A DNA stretch of 5,006 nt, taken from CAZOOK01 sp964581385. Its GTDB lineage: Bacteria; Pseudomonadota; Gammaproteobacteria; Nevskiales; Nevskiaceae. Shown one piece after another: positions 1-5,006 of the stretch. How positions within the stretch are numbered: position 1 is the first letter of the stretch; every line of letters starts with the position of its first letter. The stretch is taken from positions 1 through 5,006 of the forward strand of contig CAZOOK010000091.1 in NCBI GenBank assembly GCA_964581385.1. The letters run 5' to 3'. A program made the position numbers and the translations under genes. The notes below the pieces were generated by a model, which worked only from the letters and a program-made list of their open reading frames with translations, was not told where the DNA came from and ran no database searches.

Positions 1-1
1 T

Positions 2-157
2 TATCGATGGTATAAAAACGGGACCAATGCCATCGCAAACGCAACGAACACATCATTGACGTTAAACAATGTTCAGGCAGCCGACGCGGCGGGATACTCT
101 TGTTTGGTAACGAATGTGGCCGGCACCAATGTGAGCGCCTGGGCCTGGCTCTCGGTG
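2..157 (+). other. Domain: C-terminal part of an immunoglobulin I-set-like domain (residues 1-52)
   Basis: The visible piece starts at the C-strand tryptophan motif (W-Y-K-N-G-T-N, residues 3-9), continues through S-L-T-L-N-N-V-Q (18-25), and reaches the F-strand signature D28-x-A30-x-Y32-x-C34, the classical D-x-G/A-x-Y-x-C of I-set and V-set Ig domains. It ends with a G-strand (V-S-A-W-A-W-L-S-V). The A and B strands, including the cysteine that would pair with C34, lie upstream if present. In PVC-group bacteria such domains usually occur in tandem in large exported proteins, so further copies upstream are likely but unseen. Confidence 0.8.
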
Positions 158-3100
158 AATCTTTCCGGTGGAGGCACTACAAACGGATGGGGCAGTGGAG
201 GCACCCCTTCGTCCAGTATCACAAATTCAATGATCGGACCGACCAACAGTTCGCCGACAAACCCCGCAATTTATTTGTATGGCTCGCCCATCTCCATCCG
301 CGCAACCGCGCTGAGCCAATACGGCTATATCACCAATGTCGCCTTTTATTTCACTGGGACCAACTACGGGACAAATTTCATGCTGGCTGGCACTGCGGTG
401 CCCGGCGCGAACACTAAGTTCGCCCTTGCCTGGACGAATGCACTACCGGGAACAAATATCCTCAAAGCTCGCGCCTGGGACAATAAGGGCAATACCAATG
501 ATTCAAGTCTGGTTTATGTCATTATGGACCGGCCTCCAGTTGTGACGACTGTACCGGCATCAATCAGCATTGTATGGGAGGGATACAACACAAATGTTTG
601 GTTCACAAATTACGTTACCGACGACGGGCTTCCGTACGGGATTACGAATCTGAACTGGACTATCCCGTCCGGCGTGACTACGTCAAACCTTAATATATAC
701 ACATCGAGCAACCTCATGATTGCTACACGGGCGACGTTTACGAATTCGGGAACTTACGCGCTGACTCTCAATGTTTCGGACAACTTTGTGAATACGAACG
801 TGACCTGCAACATCGTTGTGAAGCATCGGCCTGTCGTGAATTTCAATTGGCCGACCAATAATGCCACCATTTTGACTGGTTCCCCCATTGTTTTGAATGC
901 GACTGCCACGGATCCGGACGGGAGGATTGCCAATGTGACGTTTTACAATGGCGCCACGAACATCGGCCAGGCAATTCCCAGCGTTACCAACACCTATACC
1001 TACCCTTGGTATAGCGCTCCTCTTTGGACAAACCAGCTATCTGCCGTTGCTTGGGATGACGGCGGTTTGACCTCCACGTCGACCGTTGTAAGTGTGGTTG
1101 TGGTGCCGCCGCTGGCAGTGCAGTTTGTCTCGCCAACGAACAATCAGTTTTTTGTTTTGTCCCCGACGAACATTTTCCTGACGGCTTGGCCGACAAGTTA
1201 TGTTGGATCGACAATAACGAGCGTGTTGTTCTCGAATGTCACACAGTCCGCATACATTGGGGCGGGGACTTTGACTAATTCCAACTATCAGACGTTGTGG
1301 GCGGGCCTGACAAACGGCACGTACACGATCAACGTCACTGCCCGAGACAATGCTGGGAATGTCGCGAGTAATGGAGTGGTGATAACAGTGAACGCGATGC
1401 CGGTTGTTCACATCACGGTCCCGGTGACAAACCTTCAATCGTACGCTGAAGTGACGAATGTCACGCTGACGGCAACCGCCACAGACGGTGACGGGACGAT
1501 CACGAACGTGGAATTCTACGGCAGCACTAATTTTGCCACCTTTATCGGCAGCACCACCAATTCACTAACCAACACATATAGCATGGTCTGGAGCAATCGA
1601 GCAGCCGGCTATCAGGGAGTTACGGCTGTGGCCACGGATAACCACGGGGCAAAGAGTGTTTCCGAAATTCGCGTGTTCAAGGTAACGCCGACTAATCCTC
1701 AACCCGTTGTCCTGATTACATTTCCAACGAATGGCGCCAGCTTCGCGCCAGGATCAGACCTCACAATCACGGCAACGGCAACAGCAACTAACTATCTTGC
1801 CTCCGTAACCAATGTGGAATTCTTCGTCAATGGCGAAGACATTGGAAACGATTCCACCGCCCCTTATGAGATTCAAAAGTGCTGTTGGACTCCTGGAACA
1901 TACAGTCTCGCCGCCGTTGCGAGCGACATTTCAGGCAGGGTCATTGCCTCGTCAAACATCAACATTACGATAGTGGCCGAGCCTCCGTCTGGCAGTGGAT
2001 TTTGGGATGCGGAATTTGGGCAGCAGGCAGTTGACTTGGCAACTCCCGACACGAATCAGCTCCTCCAAGACCCTGTCAGTCTTAGCAGCGGAAACGGAAT
2101 GATAGCCGTTGGGGACGCCTTTCACGTAATAATATCATCGAACGAGACAGATTGGACCGATCTGGGCACACCATATGAAAGCACTGATTTTGGTATTGTG
2201 GAAGCCACCTTAATCGATGGAACAAATGTTTACGTGGCCGGAGGCAACAACACAGACGCAGAATACCATATTTATAAATGGGACTCGAGCGGCAGCCATT
2301 GGATTCCGATCGGAAATAGATTGACTGGCAGCACTGACGGAACCGTCCAAACGCTGGCGCGAATCGGCGGAGATTTATATGTCGGAGGAAATTTTACCGC
2401 AGCCGGAGCTGGGGGCACAAATACGAGCGTCCAATATATCGCGAGGCTGGATTCGACGAATAATCAATGGGTACCAGTTGGAAATGGTCTAAATGGTGCA
2501 GTGTATGCGATCGGGTCAATCGAAAACGATGTTTACGTCGGGGGAGCGTTCACCGTCGCCGGTGGAAACACCAACGCGGGTTATATTGCTAAATTGGAGG
2601 GGAACGTTTGGACGAATTTAGGGACTGGTCTGAAGCTTTCTGGCGATTACTATAATCGAGGGGAGAACTACGGTCTCTATGGTCAGCTTCCGGTGAAGAC
2701 GATGGCCTCCTGTGCGGATGATCTGTACGTCGGCGGGCAATTCGTAGCGGCTGGAAATTATACGAATGCTCATGGAATAGCGATTTGGAATCCGGCTTCT
2801 GGCTGGCGAACACTTAATGGCGGGCCCGGCCAGGAGTTGGTTAATAGTTACAATGACGATACTTCGGAAATTTATAATGTATATACAATCTCAGTGCGCG
2901 GGAAACGGCTGTTTATTGGCGGGGAGTTTACTAATATATACGATGGTGGAAATAGCTTCGTAGCGAACTATTTGGCGACAACACAATGGAGTGAGGATGA
3001 GCAAAAGTGGAAATGGGGCGATTTGGATCAAGGCATAGACCCTAGAGTGGGTGATACTTATGGCTATCCGCCCAAGTGTTCTTTAATAGTAGCCGGAAGC

Positions 3101-5006
3101 GACCCAAACAAATACGATTACTACGTGGCGGGAAAATTTGCCTATATGGGATTGGCTCAGATTCCGAGCGGTACTAATTATAGCGGATTCGCGCGGTGGC
3201 GTGTCGGGTACCCTCAACCACCAACTGTTCCAAGGGTTAACATTACAAATCCACCGTCCGGGACGTTCTTTACCAATGTCCCCGCAAGCCTCGAAATCGA
3301 TGCCACCGCCTCGTCGCCGAACCTCACAAATATCGCGAACGTTCAATTCTTTGCTGATAATATTTTAATCTATGACGGTATCGGAACTCATACTGCGGGG
3401 GATAGTTGGGCGATAGTCTGGGATTCGTCGGCACATTTAAATCCACCGTCCCCCGGTCCTCATGTGCTTACGGCAGTTGCGGAAGATGGCAGCGGACTGC
3501 GAAACAAATCGGCCCCCGTCATTGTGAACTTTCTAGATCCAAGCAACACGGTGGCGGCCACAAACGACTACTTTGTGCTGAATTCTGGTGATCTTCCTCA
3601 GACGCTGAATGTTCTATCAAACGACGCGACTTCGACTGGAAACCCTTTGCGGCTTGTTGCCCTCTACCCTGGGATCGCTCCCGGGATGCATGTGGGGGCA
3701 GGAACGCCGGAAATTTCCGCTAATCATACGTCGATAGTTTATACACTGAACCCAAATGTGTTCGGAACGGATCAATACATATATCTGGTTACCGATGGCA
3801 CGCACACGAACTTGGCCTATTTGACAGTGCAGGTGCGCGCTCGCCCCGCGGTTACGATAAAAGACCCGAATGTAGACGGTAAAAGGTATGTGGTTTCGTC
3901 CCCTTCGATCACAGTGAAGGTGAAGGCTGTCGATTACGATGGTACAAACACGAGTGTGGTCCTTTACGCAAACAACGCGGCCTACAAGACATTGACCAAT
4001 CTGGTCAATGGTTTACTGACAACAAATTGGACCGCCAGCGTGGCGGGTTACTACACGTTCACAGCCGTAGCTACGGATAACGATGGCCTCAGCACCACGT
4101 CCGCACCGGTAACGGTGGTTCTTACCAATACGAGTGCCAGTGCCAATAGACCCGTGGCGATTATCAGCAATCTGGTGGCGACTGTGGCTAATAACCAAGG
4201 TGTCGTCACGGAGACTCTGCCAATCATCAAGACCGGGCTTTTTGATTTGCAGGGGCAAGCGTCAGATGCCGATGTCGGGGATACCGTTTCTTACGCTGTG
4301 GAACTGTTCCGTCCCGAGGACTGGAATTCCATCGGTGACAGCCTTTCCGACTTGGTTTCGGCATTGGATCCCTTCGCTGATTTGACGCCAGGACCGAAAA
4401 ATGCCCAAGGTTTTCACATTGGAGGCACCAACGGTTCTCTTGGGAAACTGGATCTGACCAGCGTTCCTGACGGCGTTTACGATTTGGTGTTGCGTGTGCG
4501 AGGCGGCACGGATGAGACGAACGCAATTGTGCGCGTACAACTGCAAAGCGATCTCAAGATCGGTCAATTCAGTTTCAGCGAGCAGGATCTGGTGTTGCCG
4601 GTTAATGGAATCCCGCTCACGGTGACGAGAACATACAATTCTCTCAACCCGGAATCGGGGCCATTTGGCGCGAGTTGGACATTCGCCCTGAACGATATGG
4701 ACGTGAAATTGGACGACGAGCGCACCGACGTAGCTCTGGGCACCGATAACGCGCCGTTAAACGATACGGGCGACACCTTAGCCAATGGCCTGCCGAAAGT
4801 GGTGAGCATGCGAACCGGTGGCAATTGGAACGTCACCTTGACCTTGCCGGATGGTCGGCGAACTACATTTACGTTTGGCTATTACGGAGGGTTGACACTC
4901 CATGCGACCTGGACTCCACCTCTCGGGATTACAGCCAAATTGGAAGCAAGTGCCGACGACGCCGAAATCGATCTTGGTTCTTCTGGCAGCCTCTCCGTAC
5001 CGGTAT
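2..5006 (+). CDS. Giant Ig-like / beta-propeller / RHS-family protein, internal fragment (both ends outside the window)
   Basis: The frame starting at base 2 is open through the last complete codon (5003-5005): 1,668 codons with no stop. Start, signal peptide and C-terminus are not in view. Modules in order: end of an I-set-like Ig domain (1-52), Gly/Ser/Thr linker (53-86), six Ig/PKD-like modules (87-659), YVGG-repeat propeller (665-1069), Ig-like (1073-1179), cadherin-like (1183-1278), Ig-like (1281-1374), another beta-rich module (1382-1516), and the start of an RHS region (1517 onward). There are only six cysteines (34, 269, 627, 628, 904, 1026), and Thr, Asn, Ser, Val and Gly dominate, as expected of an exported all-beta protein. 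No transmembrane segment is evident. By family knowledge, RHS proteins form a hollow YD-repeat shell that often holds a C-terminal effector, while Ig modules act as spacers or adhesins. Surface location, role and Verrucomicrobiota origin are inferences. No enzyme motif is visible, so no catalytic function is claimed. Confidence 0.93.
158..259 (+). other. Linker: low-complexity Gly/Ser/Thr/Asn/Pro segment (residues 53-86)
   Basis: This segment of about 34 residues is dominated by Gly, Ser, Thr, Asn and Pro (for example S-G-G-G-T-T-N-G and S-G-G-T-P-S-S-S) and lacks the alternating hydrophobic pattern of the flanking beta domains. It is probably a flexible hinge between the I-set-like domain and the following Ig array. 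No cleavage or sorting motif is recognisable. Confidence 0.6.
260..526 (+). other. Domain: bacterial Ig-like module 1 (residues about 87-175)
   Basis: This module has the pattern shared by most later modules in this protein: an opening strand (Y-L-Y-G-S-P-I-S-I-R-A-T-A), a central T-N-V-A-F-Y-F strand, a W-T-N-x-x-P-G-T-N turn, and the closing A-R-A-W-D-N-K-G motif (156-163). That matches bacterial Ig-like domains whose core reads roughly V-x-F-Y ... G-x-Y-x-L-x-A-x-A-x-D-x-x-G. The first strand is less canonical than in the later modules. It likely acts as a structural spacer or adhesive domain. Confidence 0.65.
530..823 (+). other. Domain: PKD/Ig-like module 2, divergent (residues about 177-274)
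   Basis: It begins with R-P-P-V-V and contains I-V-W-E-G-Y-N-T-N, Y-V-T-D-D-G-L-P-Y and L-N-W-T-I-P-S-G. It ends in S-G-T-Y-A-L-T-L-N-V-S-D-N followed by a V-x-C-N-I-V-V-K strand. The D-D-G-L-P turn, the tryptophan strand and the Y-x-L-x-L-x-V-S-D ending resemble PKD-type or cadherin-like sandwiches in which the 'D-D-G-x-P' loop precedes a 'W' strand. It differs from its neighbours in lacking both the V-x-F-Y strand and the A-x-A-x-D motif. C269 lies near its end. Confidence 0.55.
827..1105 (+). other. Domain: bacterial Ig-like module 3 (residues about 276-368)
   Basis: This is a clear copy of the repeated module: R-P-V-V-N-F-N-W-P-T-N-N, then G-S-P-I-V-L-N-A-T-A-T-D-P-D-G (293-307), A-N-V-T-F-Y-N-G (311-318), and A-V-A-W-D-D-G-G (348-355) near the end, closing with a V-V-S-V-V-V-V strand. 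The 'A-T-A-x-D-x-D-G-x-I-x-N-V-x-F-Y' core is the standard signature of this bacterial Ig-like family. Module boundaries follow the proline-rich joins (R-P-V-V and V-P-P). Confidence 0.78.
1112..1396 (+). other. Domain: bacterial Ig-like module 4 (residues about 371-465)
   Basis: It opens with V-Q-F-V-S-P-T-N-N-Q, the equivalent of the 'I-x-x-P-x-N-G' start of these modules. It carries I-T-S-V-L-F-S-N in the central strand and ends L-T-N-G-T-Y-T-I-N-V-T-A-R-D-N-A-G (435-452). The first half is degenerate: the A-T-A-x-D-x-D-G loop is replaced by L-T-A-W-P-T-S-Y-V-G. Confidence 0.7.
1397..1687 (+). other. Domain: bacterial Ig-like module 5 (residues about 466-562)
   Basis: It begins M-P-V-V-H-I-T-V-P. 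It contains V-T-L-T-A-T-A-T-D-G-D-G-T-I-T-N-V-E-F-Y (487-506), the best match in the window to the consensus of this bacterial Ig-like family, and ends with V-T-A-V-A-T-D-N-H-G (540-549). The D-G-D-G loop and the A-x-A-T-D-N-x-G turn are where such domains in other proteins can bind calcium, but binding cannot be judged from sequence alone. Confidence 0.8.
1703..1978 (+). other. Domain: bacterial Ig-like module 6 with a vicinal Cys-Cys (residues about 568-659)
   Basis: It starts P-V-V-L-I-T-F-P-T-N-G-A-S-F, continues through L-T-I-T-A-T-A-T-A-T-N and T-N-V-E-F-F-V-N-G-E (603-612), and ends W-T-P-G-T-Y-S-L-A-A-V-A-S-D-I-S-G (629-645), a full match to the consensus order of strands. C627 and C628 are adjacent, just before the W-T-P-G-T-Y strand, and are the only cysteines in the module. 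After it, an E-P-P-S-G-S-G linker leads into the propeller. Confidence 0.8.
1994..3208 (+). repeat. Domain: beta-propeller-like region with six YVGG-type repeats (residues about 665-1069)
   Basis: Six repeats centre on a [YF]-[VI]-[AG]-G-[GKNQAE] strand: residues 744-748, 793-798, 845-850, 909-914, 971-976 and 1041-1046, spaced 49, 52, 64, 62 and 70 residues apart. Around these cores the pattern is roughly (V-x-A/T-hydrophobic)-x-x-[GD]-x-L-Y-V-G-G-x-F-T-x-A-G ... Y-I-A-x-W/L-x-x-x-x-W-x-x-L/V-G-x-G-L. A partial or divergent blade (about 688-730, ending W-T-D-L-G) precedes the first core, so six or seven blades are possible. The pattern recalls kelch/galactose-oxidase-like, delta-60 and Rax2-like propellers; I cannot choose between them. 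The later repeats carry longer loops rich in Tyr, Gly and Asp. Likely role: a ligand-contacting platform or structural disc. No active-site residues are recognisable. Confidence 0.75.
3218..3538 (+). other. Domain: bacterial Ig-like module 7, after the propeller (residues about 1073-1179)
   Basis: It opens P-R-V-N-I-T-N-P-P-S-G-T-F-F, has A-S-L-E-I-D-A-T-A-S-S and A-N-V-Q-F-F-A-D-N (1112-1120), and ends G-P-H-V-L-T-A-V-A-E-D-G-S-G (1152-1165) with a V-I-V-N-F strand. It is the same family as the pre-propeller modules, with an insertion before the last strands (H-L-N-P-P-S-P-G-P). Its reappearance downstream suggests that the propeller was inserted into, or joined within, an Ig array. Confidence 0.78.
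3548..3835 (+). other. Domain: cadherin-like / Big_9-type module (residues about 1183-1278)
   Basis: The order of motifs is typical of the bacterial cadherin-like family: A-T-N-D-Y-F (1186-1191), N-V-L-S-N-D-A (1203-1209), a G-rich middle, I-V-Y-T-L-N-P (1245-1251), F-G-T-D-Q-Y-I-Y-L-V-T-D-G (1254-1266), and a closing A-Y-L-T-V-Q-V strand. The consensus is A-x-x-D...V-L-x-N-D...Y-x-P...G-x-D-x-F-x-Y-x-V-x-D-G. Such domains build long extracellular stalks, and the conserved acidic residues may bind calcium. Confidence 0.8.
3842..4123 (+). other. Domain: bacterial Ig-like module 8 (residues about 1281-1374)
   Basis: It begins R-P-A-V-T-I-K-D-P. It has S-I-T-V-K-V-K-A-V-D-Y-D-G (1302-1314), T-S-V-V-L-Y-A-N-N (1316-1324), and ends Y-Y-T-F-T-A-V-A-T-D-N-D-G (1350-1362) with the V-T-V-V-L strand. 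It matches the A-x-D-x-D-G...V-x-x-Y...A-x-A-T-D-N-x-G order of the earlier modules. It joins the cadherin-like module through a short R-A-R-P linker. Confidence 0.76.
4145..4549 (+). other. Domain: unassigned beta-rich module before the RHS region (residues about 1382-1516)
   Basis: The segment starts R-P-V-A-I-I-S-N and contains G-L-F-D-L-Q-G-Q-A-S-D-A-D-V-G-D-T-V-S-Y (1412-1431), a PKD/Ig-like strand pair with an acidic turn. Its ending, L-D-L-T-S-V-P-D-G-V-Y-D-L-V-L-R-V-R-G-G, is the 'P-D-G-x-Y-x-L-x-L-x-V' terminal strand of Ig-like folds. Between these, residues 1437-1465 (P-E-D-W-N-S, then L-S-D-L-V-S-A-L-D-P-F) do not fit the repeated pattern and may form an inserted loop or helix. 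Its position immediately before the RHS opening suggests a neck or plug between stalk and shell; that is inference. Confidence 0.55.
4550..5006 (+). other. Domain: opening segment of an RHS/YD-repeat region (residues 1517 to the right edge)
   Basis: Residues 1528-1548 (D-L-V-L-P, then G-I-P-L-T-V-T-R-T-Y-N-S-L) followed by G-P-F-G-A-S-W-T-F (1553-1561) reproduce the entry motif of bacterial RHS proteins, usually written L-P-x-x-G-x-P-L-x-x-x-R-x-Y-x-S ... G-x-F-G-x-G-W, as found in DUF6531-type N-terminal RHS regions. L-P-D-G-R-R-T-T-F-T-F (1615-1625) matches the 'D-G-x-x-x-x-F' strand that follows in these proteins. No Y-D-x-x-G-R-L repeats have appeared by the right edge, so the main shell should lie downstream. 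In known RHS proteins that shell can enclose an autoproteolytically released C-terminal effector; whether this protein has one is unknown. Confidence 0.82.

Noticed and set aside
100..417. Forward open frame of 105 codons in another frame
   Set aside because: It overlaps the continuous large frame, has an unlikely composition (many Trp, His, Arg) and shows no family motif. The large frame accounts for this DNA far better.
1037..1438. Reverse-strand open frame of 133 codons, the longest closed frame on either strand
   Set aside because: It lies entirely opposite the Ig-like modules of the forward frame. Its translation is rich in Arg, His, Cys and Gln with no recognisable domain, as expected for an antisense shadow of Thr/Asn/Val codons.
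1500..1830. Similar short DNA stretches such as gtggaattct (about 1508 and 1815), considered as DNA repeats
   Set aside because: They encode the same V-E-F strand of two Ig-like modules. Similarity fades at once outside the motif, so this is protein-domain repetition and not a DNA repeat element or CRISPR array.
1994..3208. Galactose-oxidase-type enzyme activity for the propeller
   Set aside because: The repeats resemble kelch-like blades, but no copper-ligand arrangement or cysteine-tyrosine cofactor motif could be recognised. Only a structural or binding role is suggested.
4227..4836. Several overlapping reverse-strand open frames near the right end
   Set aside because: They lie opposite the pre-RHS and RHS-entry regions, overlap each other in different frames and show no domain motifs. 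They are shadows of the forward gene.
2..5006. Calling the protein a polymorphic toxin
   Set aside because: The RHS opening is compatible with that, but no YD core, autoprotease motif, toxin domain or immunity gene is inside the window. The claim is left as a downstream question.

Overview
The whole 5,006-base window lies inside one very large protein-coding gene on the + strand. Reading from base 2, the frame has no stop codon to the end of the window, giving 1,668 complete codons. Neither the start codon nor the stop codon is in view, so the full protein is longer than 1,668 residues. I see no second gene, RNA gene, promoter, terminator, mobile element or CRISPR array.

The protein looks like an exported, multidomain surface or secreted giant. 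Its visible N-terminal part is the end of an immunoglobulin I-set-like domain (residues 1-52), followed by a Gly/Ser/Thr-rich linker (53-86). Six consecutive Ig-like or PKD-like beta-sandwich modules follow (about 87-659). Next comes a beta-propeller-like region with six YVGG-type repeats (about 665-1069). After it lie one more Ig-like module (1073-1179), a cadherin-like/Big_9-type module (1183-1278), another Ig-like module (1281-1374) and a less typical beta-rich module (1382-1516). The last part (1517-1668) is the opening segment of an RHS/YD-repeat protein, recognisable from the G-I-P-L-x-V-x-R-T-Y-N-S and G-P-F-G-A-S-W motifs. The YD-repeat shell itself, and any variable C-terminal domain, would lie beyond the right edge.

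The likely source is a member of Verrucomicrobiota (Pedosphaera-like soil or freshwater bacteria) or a related PVC-group bacterium. This is inferred from the style of the protein: the I-set pattern W-Y-K-N-G-T-N...L-x-L-N-N-V-Q, the extreme abundance of Thr-Asn pairs, and 'YVGGxF' propeller repeats next to RHS, all of which I associate with giant proteins of that group. No marker gene is present, so the assignment is tentative.

The modules suggest a long extracellular stalk of beta-sandwich domains carrying a propeller and leading into an RHS shell. RHS proteins often encapsulate or present a C-terminal effector, but no effector is visible here. The Ig-propeller-Ig-RHS order is the most notable aspect: it loosely resembles the order of modules in animal teneurins and in Tc-toxin B/C subunits, but that is an analogy and not shown homology.
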